Below are positions 8,383 to 17,856 of a stretch of DNA of 64,000 nucleotides, one piece after another. The notes beneath the pieces were generated by a model. It was not told the DNA's origin. It was given only the letters and a program-made list of their open reading frames with translations, and made no database searches. Position 1 is the stretch's first letter; each line of letters starts with the position of its first letter. The DNA comes from Amycolatopsis acididurans (GTDB taxonomy: Bacteria > Actinomycetota > Actinomycetes > Mycobacteriales > Pseudonocardiaceae), in the NCBI RefSeq assembly GCF_012328925.1, contig NZ_JAAXLS010000010.1, positions 62,001 through 126,000 of the forward strand. Direction: 5' to 3'. Both the position numbers and the translations under genes were made by a program.

Positions 8383-9977
8383 GGGCGAGATTCCGAGCTC
8401 AGATCGCGGCGGATCATGACCAGGGTCCCGTCCCCGGTCTGCTCGACGCGCACTTCGTCACCGCATTTTTCCATCAGCAGGATGCCACGCCCCCGGTTCT
8501 CTCCTCTCGGCTTCCGCCATTGCCCATGGTCTCGAACACTAGCGACGACCTCGCTGCCCTGCAGTTCGAGACGCAGCTCGACGGTGCCGCCGGACGGGCC
8601 GTAAGCGTGTTCCACGGCGTTGGTGCAGGCCTCGCCGACCGCGAGCAGCAGGTCCCCCGCCGTGTCGGCGTCGGCGCCCGCGACGGACAGCCAGCGCCGC
8701 ATCGCGGCACGGAAATCCTTGAGCGACTCCGGAAGCGCGGGCAGCACCAGCTCCAGCGGGCCGGTCTCGTCGAGGCTCTCACGGCGGAAGGTCAGCAGTG
8801 CGACGTCGTCCTCGGGCGCGTCCTCGCCGATGAGCCGCGCCATCACCTCGGCACACACCTTGTCCGCCCGCTTGACCGACACCGTCTCGCGGAGCAGGTC
8901 GAGCCCGACGTCGAGCGGGCTGTGCCTGCGCTCCACGAGACCATCGGTGAAAAAGCAGGTCAGCGCACCGGGCGGCAGCTCGACCGCCGTGGCCCGCCGC
9001 CGCGCCTCGCGCACCGCGCCGATGGGCGGGTCGATGGGCAGCTGAGGGAAATCGCCACGCTCCCCCGGGACCGTCACCAGCGGCGCGAGATGCCCGGCGG
9101 AGGACAGGTGCAGGCGTTCGAAGTTCGGTTCGAGCGTGCCGTAGAGCACCGTCGCCATCATGCCGGGCTCGAAATGCTGGGCCTTGCGATCGAGTCTGCT
9201 CAGCACGTCGGCCGGGTCGGTGGTCTCCAGTGCGTACGCGCGAAGAGCGCTGCGTAACCGTCCCATCACGACCGCCGCGGGCAGATCGTGCCCCACCACG
9301 TCGCCGATCACGATGCCCAGCCAGCCCGAGGGCAGCGTGAACACGTCGTACCAGTCCCCCGCGACCCTCGACTCGCCACCGGGCACGTAGCGGGCCCCGA
9401 AATCCAGCGTGGGCACCGTCGGCAACTTGGTGGGCAGGAGACTGCGCTGCAGCTCGGCCGCGGCGGCGCGGGCCGCCTGGGAGCGGTGCGCCTGCATGGT
9501 CAGCGCCATCCGGTCGCCCGCGAGCTGGAGCAACTCCACCTCGTCGTCGGTGAACTCGCGATCGGTGAGGCTGCCGACGTGCAGCACCCCGATCACCGCG
9601 CCGCCGACGATGAGCGGCACCCCGAGCAGCGCACGGATGCCCTTCTCCCACAACAGCTGGTTGACCACGGTGGTGCTGTCGATGCGGTCGAGCGTGACCG
9701 GCCGCCGCTCGGCCGCGATCCGTCCGGCGAATCCCTTACCGAGCGGGATCCGCACGCCCTGACGGACCTCGGACTCGATGCCCTGCGTCGCCGTGGCCAC
9801 CAGCTCCTGCGAGCCGGGCTCCAGCGTCAGGATGACCGCGGTGTCGGAGTGCATGATCTGGCACACCCTGTCCAGCAGTTCAGTGAGCAGGGTGTCGCCC
9901 TTGAGGTGAGCGAGCGCGTTGTCGCTGACGAAGCCGATACGGCGCAGCCTGTCTTCCGCGCTCGCCGAGTGTGCCAT
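8379..9977 (-). CDS. GAF-PP2C (SpoIIE/RsbU-type) phosphatase fused to RsbW-like anti-sigma kinase
   Basis: 532 residues in three domains. A GAF sensor covers about 20-165 (GKGFAGRIAAERRPVTLDRI, LGVPLIVGGAVIGVLHVGS). A PP2C phosphatase covers 180-390, with metal Asp residues in AGDWYDVF, IGDVVGHDLPAA, FFTDGLVERR and EDDVALLTF. A GHKL ATPase covers 400-525 (GEACTNAVEHAYG, VRDHGQWRKP, GRGILLMEKC). It joins both halves of a partner switch in one protein. With the coupled STAS protein it forms a stress or development module; the sigma factor is not in the window. Confidence 0.92.
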   Translation of the reverse strand: MAHSASAEDRLRRIGFVSDNALAHLKGDTLLTELLDRVCQIMHSDTAVILTLEPGSQELVATATQGIESEVRQGVRIPLGKGFAGRIAAERRPVTLDRIDSTTVVNQLLWEKGIRALLGVPLIVGGAVIGVLHVGSLTDREFTDDEVELLQLAGDRMALTMQAHRSQAARAAAAELQRSLLPTKLPTVPTLDFGARYVPGGESRVAGDWYDVFTLPSGWLGIVIGDVVGHDLPAAVVMGRLRSALRAYALETTDPADVLSRLDRKAQHFEPGMMATVLYGTLEPNFERLHLSSAGHLAPLVTVPGERGDFPQLPIDPPIGAVREARRRATAVELPPGALTCFFTDGLVERRHSPLDVGLDLLRETVSVKRADKVCAEVMARLIGEDAPEDDVALLTFRRESLDETGPLELVLPALPESLKDFRAAMRRWLSVAGADADTAGDLLLAVGEACTNAVEHAYGPSGGTVELRLELQGSEVVASVRDHGQWRKPRGENRGRGILLMEKCGDEVRVEQTGDGTLVMIRRDLSSESRP

Positions 9978-10043
9978 GAAGTCAGGTTAACCAGAACGCG
10001 GAAACGAAAACCTCGCGGCGCGCTGTCCACAGAGGTGTTCCCC

Positions 10044-10070
10044 GGCGGGCGCGCGTCAAACGCGCCCGCC
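10044..10070 (-). terminator. Hairpin downstream of parC
   Basis: A perfect 10-bp stem, GGCGGGCGCG at 10044-10053 with CGCGCCCGCC at 10061-10070, and a 7-nt loop, 10 nt past the parC stop. No U-tract follows. It probably ends the parE-parC transcript. Confidence 0.7.
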
Positions 10071-10080
10071 GCGGGATTTC

Positions 10081-12567
10081 TCAGCCGCGCTCGATGAGAT
10101 GCCCCACCACGTCCGGACCGGGGTGAGCGGCACCGGACGCGTCGCGGCGCACCGTCGGCTCGGGCAGCTCGACCGGATCGCCGTTGCGGGCCGCGCCCGC
10201 GGGCCGCTGACCGATCCAGGCCACCGACAACGCCGTCTCTCCCTTGAGGAACCGCTGTGCACGGACACCACCGGTGGCGCGGCCCTTCGCCGGATACTCG
10301 GCGAACGGAGTCATCTTGACCGTCGTGCCCGTTGCCGTGACCACCATCGGCTCGCCGTGCTCGGGATCGTCCGTGCGCAGCGCACCGAAGAACACCACAG
10401 TCTCGCCGGCCGCGAGCTTGATACCGGCCATGCCGCCGCCCTTGAGCCCCTGCGGCCGCACCAGCGACGCGTCGTACCGCAACAGCGAAGCGTCGGTGGC
10501 CACGAAGGCCAGCGATTCCGAGCCGTCGGTGAGCCAGGTGGCACCGACGACCTCGTCGCCGTCCTTGAGGCTGATCACCTCGAACTCGTCCGAGCGCACC
10601 GGCCATTCCGGCGCGCACACCTTGACCACGCCCTGCCGCGTGCCGAGCGCGAGCCCCGGTGATCCCGCGGCCTGCTCACCGAGCGGCGCGATGCCGATGA
10701 TCCGCTCGCCCTTCTCCAGCGGCGCCAGCTCACGCGCCGCCATGCCGCCGCGCAACGACACCGTGCCCTGCTGTTCCGGCAGCACCGGCAGTGGCAATAC
10801 GTCCGTTTTGAACGCCCTGCCCCGGTTGCTGACCAGCAGCACCTGCCCGCGCGCGGTGGAATGGACCATCGCCGCGACCGCGTCGTGTTTCACGCGGCCC
10901 GCGCGGCGCCGTACCTCGGGCGCTTCCTCCGACTCCGCCGCGGTCCGCGCCACCAGGCCCGTCGCGGACAGGATCACCTGGCACGGATCGTCGGCGACCT
11001 CCAGCGGACCGGCCGGTTTGGACGCGGCCAGCACTTCCTTGAGGTCACCGTCGATCAACGCGGTGCGCCGCTCGGCCTGGAAGTCCTTGGCGATCTTGGC
11101 CAGCTCGCTCGAGACGACCTTCTTCAGTTCCCGCTCGTCGTCGAGGATCTTGGTCAGCTCGGCGATCTCCTCGCGCAGCCGGTCCTGTTCCTCTTCCAGC
11201 TCGAGCTTGTCGTACTTGGTCAGCCTCCGCAGTGGAGTGTCCAGAATGTAGGTGGCCTGGATCTCGGAGAGCTTGAACCGCTTCATCAAGCCCTCTTTGG
11301 CCTCGGCGGCGTTGTCGCTGTTGCGGATCAGCCGGATCACCTTGTCGATGTCCAGCAACGCGATCAGCAGGCCCTCGACCAGGTGCAGCCGTTCCTCGCG
11401 CTTGCGCCGCCGGTACCGGGTGCGCCGCGTGACGACCTGGTAGCGGTGGTCGAGGAACACGTCCAGCAGCTGCTTGAGCCCGAGCGTCTGCGGCTGCCCG
11501 TCCACGAGCACCAGGTTGTTGATGCCGAACGAGGACTCCAGCGGGGTGAGCCGGTACAGATCGGCCAGCAACGGCTGCGGGTTGACCCCGACCTTGCACT
11601 CGATGACCAGCCGGGTGCCGTTCTCGCGGTCGGTCAGGTCCTTGACGTCGGCGATCCCGGTGAGGCGCTTGGACTTGTTGACCTCGTCGGTGATCTTCTC
11701 GATCACCTTCTCCGGCCCGACACCGTAGGGAAGTTCGGTGACCGTGATGGCCTGGCGGCCGCGGCTGCCCTCCAGCGGCCCGATCTCGACCTTCGCGCGC
11801 ATGCGGACCACGCCGCGGCCGGTCTCGTACGCCTTGCGTACCTCGTCGAGGCCGAGCAGCAACCCGCCGGTGGGCAGGTCCGGGCCGGGCACGAACTCCA
11901 TCAGCTTGTCCAGCGAGGCGTTCGGGTGGTTGATCAGCCACCGCGCGGCCTGGATGACCTCGCCCATGTTGTGCGGGATCATGTTGGTGGCCATGCCGAC
12001 CGCGATCCCGGACGTGCCGTTGACGAGCAGGTTCGGATAGGCCGCCGGCAGCACCGACGGCTCGGACAGCGAGCCGTCGTAGTTGGGCCGGAAGTCGACG
12101 GTCTCCTCACCGAGCTCGCCGACGAGCAGCATCGCCTCGGGCGACATGCGGGCCTCGGTGTACCGGCTGGCCGCCGGGCCGTCGTCCGGGGAACCGAAAT
12201 TTCCGTGCCCGTCAATAAGTGGCGCGTTCATCGAGAAGTCCTGCGCCAGCCGCACCATCGCGTCGTAGATGGCGGTGTCGCCGTGCGGGTGGTAGCGGCC
12301 CATCACGTCACCGACCACGCGCGAGGACTTCACGTACGCGTGGTTGGGCCGGTAGCCGGCCTCGTTCATCGAGAACAGGATGCGGCGGTGCACGGGCTTG
12401 AGCCCGTCCCGCGCGTCGGGCAGCGCCCGCGAGTGGATGACCGAGTACGCGTACTCCAGATACGAATCCTCGATCTCGGTCTTGACCGGATTCTCGAAGA
12501 CCTGCGCACCAGCCTGGTCGAACGCGCTCGGATCGACCCGCGTGGTGGGGGTTTTACGGCGTGCCAT
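10081..12567 (-). CDS. parC: DNA topoisomerase IV subunit A (GyrA/ParC family)
   Basis: 828 residues. The catalytic region includes the quinolone-determining stretch GRYHPHGDTAIYDAMVRLAQDF and the DNA-linking Tyr in ASRYTEARMSPEA. A coiled-coil arm follows (LELEEEQDRLREEIAELTKIL) and then a C-terminal beta-pinwheel. The GyrA box (QRRGGKG) is not seen between the arm and the pinwheel, which fits a decatenase (topo IV) rather than gyrase. The gene begins 21 nt after the B subunit and is probably co-transcribed with it. The chromosomal gyrA would be elsewhere. Confidence 0.9.
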   Translation of the reverse strand: MARRKTPTTRVDPSAFDQAGAQVFENPVKTEIEDSYLEYAYSVIHSRALPDARDGLKPVHRRILFSMNEAGYRPNHAYVKSSRVVGDVMGRYHPHGDTAIYDAMVRLAQDFSMNAPLIDGHGNFGSPDDGPAASRYTEARMSPEAMLLVGELGEETVDFRPNYDGSLSEPSVLPAAYPNLLVNGTSGIAVGMATNMIPHNMGEVIQAARWLINHPNASLDKLMEFVPGPDLPTGGLLLGLDEVRKAYETGRGVVRMRAKVEIGPLEGSRGRQAITVTELPYGVGPEKVIEKITDEVNKSKRLTGIADVKDLTDRENGTRLVIECKVGVNPQPLLADLYRLTPLESSFGINNLVLVDGQPQTLGLKQLLDVFLDHRYQVVTRRTRYRRRKREERLHLVEGLLIALLDIDKVIRLIRNSDNAAEAKEGLMKRFKLSEIQATYILDTPLRRLTKYDKLELEEEQDRLREEIAELTKILDDERELKKVVSSELAKIAKDFQAERRTALIDGDLKEVLAASKPAGPLEVADDPCQVILSATGLVARTAAESEEAPEVRRRAGRVKHDAVAAMVHSTARGQVLLVSNRGRAFKTDVLPLPVLPEQQGTVSLRGGMAARELAPLEKGERIIGIAPLGEQAAGSPGLALGTRQGVVKVCAPEWPVRSDEFEVISLKDGDEVVGATWLTDGSESLAFVATDASLLRYDASLVRPQGLKGGGMAGIKLAAGETVVFFGALRTDDPEHGEPMVVTATGTTVKMTPFAEYPAKGRATGGVRAQRFLKGETALSVAWIGQRPAGAARNGDPVELPEPTVRRDASGAAHPGPDVVGHLIERG

Positions 12568-12588
12568 TGCTCAACGTCTCCTGCGATA

Positions 12589-14646
12589 TCAGATGTCGAT
12601 CGCGGCCTGGTCGACCCGGGAGGACGAGTCGATGAGCCAGTTGCGGCGGGGTTCGACCTTCTCGCCCATCAACAACTCCAGCGCGCCCTCGGCGGCGTCC
12701 ACGTCGTCGAGCGTGATGCGGCGGACCGAGCGCGTGGCGGGGTTCATCGTCGTCTCCCACAGCTCGTCGGCGTCCATCTCGCCGAGCCCCTTGAACCGGG
12801 GCACCGGTTTGACGATCTGCCTGCCCGACTCTTCGAGCTCGGCGACCTTCTGCTCCATCTCGCGCTGGGTGAAGGTGAAGTGGGTCTCGGAGTTGCGGCC
12901 CTTGGTGACGATCTTGTGCAGCGGCGGCATCGCGGCGTAGAGCCTGCCGTCCTCGATCACCGGGCGCATGTACCGCGCGAACAGCGTGATCAGCAGCGTG
13001 CGGATGTGCGAACCGTCCACGTCCGCGTCCGCCATCAGGATCACCCGGCCGTAACGCATCGTGGACAGGTCGAACGTGCGGCCCGAACCGGCGCCGAGCA
13101 CCTGCACGATCGAGGCGATCTCGGCGTTCTTGAGCGTGTCGCCGAGGCTGGCCTTCTGCACGTTGAGGATCTTGCCGCGCAAGGGAAGCAGCGCCTGGTA
13201 CTCCGAAACCCGCGCCATGCGCGCCGAGCCGAGTGCGCTGTCACCCTCGACGAGGAACAGCTCGCTGCGTGAGATGCCGGTGGTGCGGCAGTCGACCAGC
13301 TTCGGCGGCATCGCCGCGCCCTCCAGCGCGGTCTTGCGCCTCGCGGCATCCTTCTGCTGCTTCTGCGCCAGCCGCACACGCGCCGCGTCCACGATCTTCT
13401 GCAGCACGATCTTGGCTTCGGACTTGGTCCTGCGGTTTTCCGTCCACGCCTTGATCTCGCGCTCGACCAGACCCTGGAGCACCCGGGTGATGCCCGCGGT
13501 GGACAGCTCGTCCTTGGTCTGCGAGGTGAACTGCGGCTCGGGCACGCGCACGTGCACGACCGCGGTCATGCCCTCCAGCACGTCGTCGAGCGTCGGCAGG
13601 TCCTCCTTGGGCTTGAGCAGCCCGCGGGTCTTGGAAATGGCCTCCTGCAAGGCTTTCGTGACTCCGCGGTCGAAGCCCCTGCGGTGCGTGCCGCCGTGCA
13701 TGTTGCGGATCGTGTTGGAGAAGCACTCGATCGTGCGCTCATAGCCGGTGCCCCAGCGCAGCGCGACCTCGACCTCCGCGTGACGCTCCACATTGGACTG
13801 CATTACGCCGTTGGCGTCGGCCGCGTTCTCCTTGTACGTGCCCTCGCCGTTGATCAGCAGCGTGCCGGAGACGGGCTTGTCGCCGGACGGGCTCAGGAAG
13901 TCCACCATGTCGGCGAGGCCGCCGGGATAGTGGAAGGTCTCCTCGCCGATGGAATCCTCGCCCGCGGTGCGCAGCACGTAGGTGACGCCGGGCACCAGGA
14001 ACGCGGTGTTGCGCAGCTTCATGCGCACCGACTCGGTGTCGAGCTTCGCGCCGCTTTCGAAGTACCGCGAGTCGTACCAGTACCGGATCGAGGTGCCCGT
14101 CTTCTCGCCGCGCTTCATCCTGCCCGCGACGCGCAGCCCCGGCTGCGGCGTGAACTTCGCCTTCGGGCCGGGACCGTCGAAGACACCGGGCACGCCGTGC
14201 TTGAACGACATCTCGTGGACCTTGCCGTCGCGCTTGACGACGACGTCGAACCGGTGCGACAACGCATTGACCGCCGAGGCGCCGACACCGTGCAGGCCGC
14301 CGGAGGTCTTGTAGCCCGAGCCGCCGAACTTGCCGCCCGCGTGCAGCCGGGTGAGCACCAGTTCCACGCCGGAAAGGCCCGATTTCGCGTGCTGGCCGGT
14401 GGGGATGCCGCGACCGTCGTCGTCGACCTGGACGCTGCCGTCGGCGTGCAATGTCACCACGACGCGCGAGGCGTGACCCGCGACACCTTCATCGGTCGAG
14501 TTGTCGACGATCTCGGTGAAGAGGTGGTTGATCCCGCGACTGTCGGTGGACCCGATGTACATCCCGGGTCGTTTCCGGACAGCTTCCAGTCCCTCGAGAT
14601 GAGTGAGGTCATCGGCCCCGTAGAGAGGCTCAGCAGACGCGGTCAC
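12589..14646 (-). CDS. parE: DNA topoisomerase IV subunit B (GyrB/ParE family)
   Basis: 685 residues. The GHKL ATPase has EIVDNSTDEGVAGHA, VDDDGRGIPTG and GGLHGVGASAVNALS. The TOPRIM domain has LFLVEGDSALGSA and LMADADVDGSHIRTLLI with the metal-binding Asp cluster, and the end carries FKGLGEMDADELWETTMNP. GTG at 14646 is chosen because GGGAGAAAG precedes it and the conserved frame begins there (TASAEPLYGADDLTHLEGL). It is the first gene of the parE-parC pair, which removes chromosome links by ATP-driven strand passage. Confidence 0.92.
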   Translation of the reverse strand: MTASAEPLYGADDLTHLEGLEAVRKRPGMYIGSTDSRGINHLFTEIVDNSTDEGVAGHASRVVVTLHADGSVQVDDDGRGIPTGQHAKSGLSGVELVLTRLHAGGKFGGSGYKTSGGLHGVGASAVNALSHRFDVVVKRDGKVHEMSFKHGVPGVFDGPGPKAKFTPQPGLRVAGRMKRGEKTGTSIRYWYDSRYFESGAKLDTESVRMKLRNTAFLVPGVTYVLRTAGEDSIGEETFHYPGGLADMVDFLSPSGDKPVSGTLLINGEGTYKENAADANGVMQSNVERHAEVEVALRWGTGYERTIECFSNTIRNMHGGTHRRGFDRGVTKALQEAISKTRGLLKPKEDLPTLDDVLEGMTAVVHVRVPEPQFTSQTKDELSTAGITRVLQGLVEREIKAWTENRRTKSEAKIVLQKIVDAARVRLAQKQQKDAARRKTALEGAAMPPKLVDCRTTGISRSELFLVEGDSALGSARMARVSEYQALLPLRGKILNVQKASLGDTLKNAEIASIVQVLGAGSGRTFDLSTMRYGRVILMADADVDGSHIRTLLITLFARYMRPVIEDGRLYAAMPPLHKIVTKGRNSETHFTFTQREMEQKVAELEESGRQIVKPVPRFKGLGEMDADELWETTMNPATRSVRRITLDDVDAAEGALELLMGEKVEPRRNWLIDSSSRVDQAAIDI

Positions 14647-14827
14647 AGGGTCTTTCTCCCAGGTCGTGGCTTGAGTGTGGTGTCGTACCAGCGACCCACG
14701 GTAGGACAGGGTATCCGACGCCCACGACAACTCCGTGGTTATCGCGCCGTGGCGTGGACAGCGATCGCCGCCACTTTCGCGGAGCACATCCCGCCCTCGG
14801 TCACGCTCCGTGCGCCGGGCTCGCCGC

Positions 14828-14841
14828 TAGAGTCAAGTGTA
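14828..14841 (+). promoter_or_regulatory. -10 box of a leaderless promoter for the rluA-like gene
   Basis: TAGAGT at 14828-14833 lies 7 nt before the ATG, so transcription should start at or near the start codon. There is no ribosome site, which supports a leaderless mRNA. Confidence 0.5.
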
Positions 14842-15773
14842 TGAGACGCAGGCAGCCGGCCCCGTTGCCGCAGCGCAACGGCCTCGACCCGGCCCGGATG
14901 AAGCTGCCTGCCGAGGGCCCGTGGGCCACCGTCCGCGACCACCTCGTGGAGCGCATTCCGCGCCTGCCGCCGCAGCGGCTCGACGAGATGCTCGCCGAGG
15001 AGCGCATCGTCGGGGTGGACGGGCCGGTCACCGCCGACACACCGTTCCTGCCCGGCGCGTTCATCTGGTTCCACCGCGATCTGCCCGAGGAGGTGCCGGT
15101 GCCGTTCCAGATCGGGATCGTGCACGCCGACGAGCACCTGGTCGTGGTCGACAAACCGCACTTCCTCGCCACCATCCCCCGCGGCAGGCACGTCCTGGAG
15201 ACCGCACTCGTCCGGCTGCGCCGCGACCTCGGGCTGCCCGAGCTGAGCCCGGCGCACCGGCTCGACCGCGTCACGGCGGGGCTGCTCATGTTCGTCACCC
15301 GGCGCGAGAACCGCGGCAAGTACCAGACGTTGTTCCGCGACCGCGCTGTCGCCAAGGAATACGAGGCGATCGCGCCGCACGACCCCGGCCTCGAACTGCC
15401 GGCGACCGTGCGCAGCCGGATCGTCAAGGAACGCGGAACCATTACCGCACAAGAGGTCGCCGGCCCGGTCAACGCCGAGACGCGGGTCGAGCTGATCGAG
15501 CACGCCGAGGGCAGGGGCCGCTACCGGCTGGCACCCGCTACCGGGCGCACGCACCAGCTGCGGGTGCACATGAACCATCTCGGCATCCCGATTCTCGGCG
15601 ATCGCTTCTACCCCACCGTCGTCGAGACACCGCTGGACGATTTCCGCAGGCCACTGCAGTTGCTCGCGAAGACGCTCGAGTTCACCGACCCGCTGACCGG
15701 CGAACGCCGCCGCTTCGAAAGCCGGCTGAAGCTCGGCGCATGGGTGTCCTATTCGGACTGGGCGGAATCGTGA
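14841..15773 (+). CDS. RluA-family pseudouridine synthase
   Basis: 310 residues. The catalytic motif HRLDRVTAGLLMFV supplies the Asp that attacks the uridine. It is followed by YQTLFRDRAVAKEYEA and the C-terminal TGRTHQLRVHMNHLGIPILGDRFYP. The N-terminal about 80 residues resemble an S4-like RNA-binding lead (PPQRLDEMLAEERI). Such enzymes convert uridine to pseudouridine in rRNA or tRNA; the site cannot be told from sequence. The ATG at 14841 is supported by the -10 box 7 nt upstream. It diverges from parE. Confidence 0.9.
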   Translation: MRRRQPAPLPQRNGLDPARMKLPAEGPWATVRDHLVERIPRLPPQRLDEMLAEERIVGVDGPVTADTPFLPGAFIWFHRDLPEEVPVPFQIGIVHADEHLVVVDKPHFLATIPRGRHVLETALVRLRRDLGLPELSPAHRLDRVTAGLLMFVTRRENRGKYQTLFRDRAVAKEYEAIAPHDPGLELPATVRSRIVKERGTITAQEVAGPVNAETRVELIEHAEGRGRYRLAPATGRTHQLRVHMNHLGIPILGDRFYPTVVETPLDDFRRPLQLLAKTLEFTDPLTGERRRFESRLKLGAWVSYSDWAES

Positions 15774-15828
15774 TCTCCTTGCTGTTCCGGAATTTTTCTT
15801 TTTGTGCTATGATGTTGTGCGCAGCGGC

Positions 15829-15841
15829 TAGTTTGGCTGTG
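15829..15841 (+). promoter_or_regulatory. -10 box of a leaderless promoter for the methyltransferase gene
   Basis: TAGTTT at 15829-15834 is 6 nt before the GTG start, in an unusually A+T-rich gap that includes AATTTTTCTTTTTGTGCTAT. No ribosome site is seen. Confidence 0.45.
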
Positions 15842-16683
15842 TGAATTCCGGACCCTCCAGTACGGCGCTCACCGCGGCCGCAGCCCGCGCCGCGCATGCG
15901 CTCGTCGACGCCGAACCCCACATCTTCACCGATCCCCTCGCGGTCACCGTGCTCGGCGATCGGGCCGAGGAACTCCTCGCCTACCACAAGGTCAGCGGCG
16001 CGCATCCGGTCCTGCGGGGCGCACGCACGCAGGTGGTCGTCCGCAGCCATTACACCGAACGCCGCCTGGCACAGGCAGGCGCCGGCCAGTACGTCGTCCT
16101 CGGCGCCGGGCTCGACACCTTCGCCTACCGCAGCCACCTGTCCGTGCGTGTCTTCGAGGTGGACCACCCGGCGACACAGGCGTGGAAACGCGCCTGCCTC
16201 GACGCGGCCGGGATCTCCGCCGCGGTCTGCTACGTCGCGGTGGACCTGGAAACCGGATCGCTACTCGACGCGTTGCGACGCACCGGTTTTGACCCGAAAG
16301 CGCCCACTTTCGTGAGCTGGCTGGGCGTGACGATGTATCTGTCCGCGGACGCGCTGGCGAATAACCTGTCCGCACTGGCGCAGCTGGCCGAAGACACGCA
16401 ACTGGTCGCGGACTACATGGTGCCGCCGCAGCTGCGCGACGAGGCCGGAAACGCGTACGCGGACGCCGTCGCGCCGATCGCGGCACAGGGCGGTGAACCG
16501 TGGCTCAGCTCGTTCACGCCGGAGGACATGGCCGGCTTACTGGCGCGGCACGGTTTCGGCGTGCTGGAGGACGTCGGCCAGCACCACGCCATCGACAACA
16601 CGCTGTGGCGGCGTACCGACGGGCTCGCGCCGAGCACGCTCAGCAGGCTGGTGCACGCCACGCTCACTTCGACGCCTCGATGA
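15841..16683 (+). CDS. Class I SAM-dependent methyltransferase (LCMT-like, TIGR00027 type)
   Basis: 280 residues. The family opening STALTAAAARAAHAL and FTDPLAVTVLG is present. SAM motif I is YVVLGAGLDTFAYR, followed by FEVDHPATQAWKR, where the acidic residue binds the ribose, and FVSWLGVTMYLSADAL. These LCMT-like enzymes are abundant in actinomycetes and methylate carboxyl or hydroxyl groups of metabolites; the substrate is unknown. It stands alone after rluA, and the 3' end converges with the CobW gene 57 nt away. Confidence 0.88.
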   Translation: MNSGPSSTALTAAAARAAHALVDAEPHIFTDPLAVTVLGDRAEELLAYHKVSGAHPVLRGARTQVVVRSHYTERRLAQAGAGQYVVLGAGLDTFAYRSHLSVRVFEVDHPATQAWKRACLDAAGISAAVCYVAVDLETGSLLDALRRTGFDPKAPTFVSWLGVTMYLSADALANNLSALAQLAEDTQLVADYMVPPQLRDEAGNAYADAVAPIAAQGGEPWLSSFTPEDMAGLLARHGFGVLEDVGQHHAIDNTLWRRTDGLAPSTLSRLVHATLTSTPR

Positions 16684-16740
16684 GAAAGCGCTGCGACGGT
16701 ACGGACTCGCCCTCGGCGAGCAGGTCGCCGAAATCTCGCG

Positions 16741-17766
16741 CTACTCGATTCCAGCATGGCGGAGCACGCGAAGCATCGCGTTTTCCTCCACCGACTCCGG
16801 ATCGGGTTCCACGCAGGCGTCGAGCGCGCCGCGCAACGCGGCCTCGTCCAGGCCCATGCCGATGAACACCAGCCGCGTCTGCCGCGCTTCACCGGCCGCC
16901 CAGCGCGTCCGTTCGAACTCCAGCCACGGCCCGACGGTGTGCAGGACGAACTTCTGCCGGTGCGCGGGTAGTCCGAAGTAGACGAGCCCCTTGGCACGGT
17001 AGAGACCACGGGGTCTGCTGTCCAGCAAGCGCAGGAACTTGCGTGGATGCAGCGGCAGGTCCGAGACGAACTCGACGCTGGAGTACGCGGTGTGGAAGTG
17101 GTCGTGGTGATCGTCGTCGTGCTGGTCGCGCAGCAGTTCGTCCAGCGACATCTGCCGCGCCACCGGGATTTCCTCGCGCGCGACCGGTTCGAGCAGCAGG
17201 TCCAGCTCGATCCGGCCGTACGCGGCGGGCACGACGGGGCGGCCGTCGGCGAGTTCGTCCACCAGCGCGGTGACGCCGGCCCGTTCCGCCTCGTCGAGCC
17301 GGTCGATCTTGTTGAGCACCACCAGATCCGCGAACGCGAGGTGCTGGTCGAGTTCGGGATGCCGCTGCCGGGAGGCCTCGAACTCGGCCGCGTCGACCAC
17401 CTCGACGAGTCCGCCGTAATGAATCCGATCGTGTGAACTCGACAACACCAGCCGCACGAGTTCGCGGGGTTCGGCCAGCCCGCTCGCCTCGATGACGATG
17501 ACGTCCACATCGGCCTGTGCGAGCCGGTCCAGCATCTTGTCCAGCCCGCTCGCGTCGACCGCGCAGCACAGGCAGCCGTTTCCCAGTGACACCATGGAAT
17601 CCACCTGGCCCGCCACCGACAACGCGTCCACGTTCACCGCGCCGAAGTCGTTGACGATCACTCCTATCGCGACATTGTGATCGCCACGCAGCAGGTGATT
17701 GAGCAAGGTGGTCTTGCCGGACCCGAGATAACCTGCGAGGACGATGACGGGAACCCGGTTACGCAC
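16741..17766 (-). CDS. CobW/COG0523-family G3E GTPase metallochaperone
   Basis: 341 residues. It shows P-loop GYLGSGKTTLLNHLLRG, the metal-binding CXCC motif in LGNGCLCCAVDASGL, EASGLAEPRELV and the base-specificity NKID. A His/Asp-rich loop (QHDDDHHDHFH) precedes the C-terminal CobW domain. Such GTPases insert zinc or another metal into client enzymes under limitation. GTG at 17766 is chosen because TACCCT, a good -10, ends 8 nt upstream (leaderless); an ATG 66 nt further upstream is possible. It diverges from the MHS transporter. Confidence 0.88.
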   Translation of the reverse strand: MRNRVPVIVLAGYLGSGKTTLLNHLLRGDHNVAIGVIVNDFGAVNVDALSVAGQVDSMVSLGNGCLCCAVDASGLDKMLDRLAQADVDVIVIEASGLAEPRELVRLVLSSSHDRIHYGGLVEVVDAAEFEASRQRHPELDQHLAFADLVVLNKIDRLDEAERAGVTALVDELADGRPVVPAAYGRIELDLLLEPVAREEIPVARQMSLDELLRDQHDDDHHDHFHTAYSSVEFVSDLPLHPRKFLRLLDSRPRGLYRAKGLVYFGLPAHRQKFVLHTVGPWLEFERTRWAAGEARQTRLVFIGMGLDEAALRGALDACVEPDPESVEENAMLRVLRHAGIE

Positions 17767-17856
17767 GAGGAAAAAGGGTACCGGGTATCCGGCGAGGTTT
17801 GCCGCCACTACCCTCGGGGCACTCCGGATCATCTGTGTCGTAAAGCTGGAGTGCGT

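Noticed and set aside
10861..13272. An 803-codon plus-strand open frame over parC and parE
   Set aside because: Antisense shadow of conserved topoisomerase genes with low-complexity composition.
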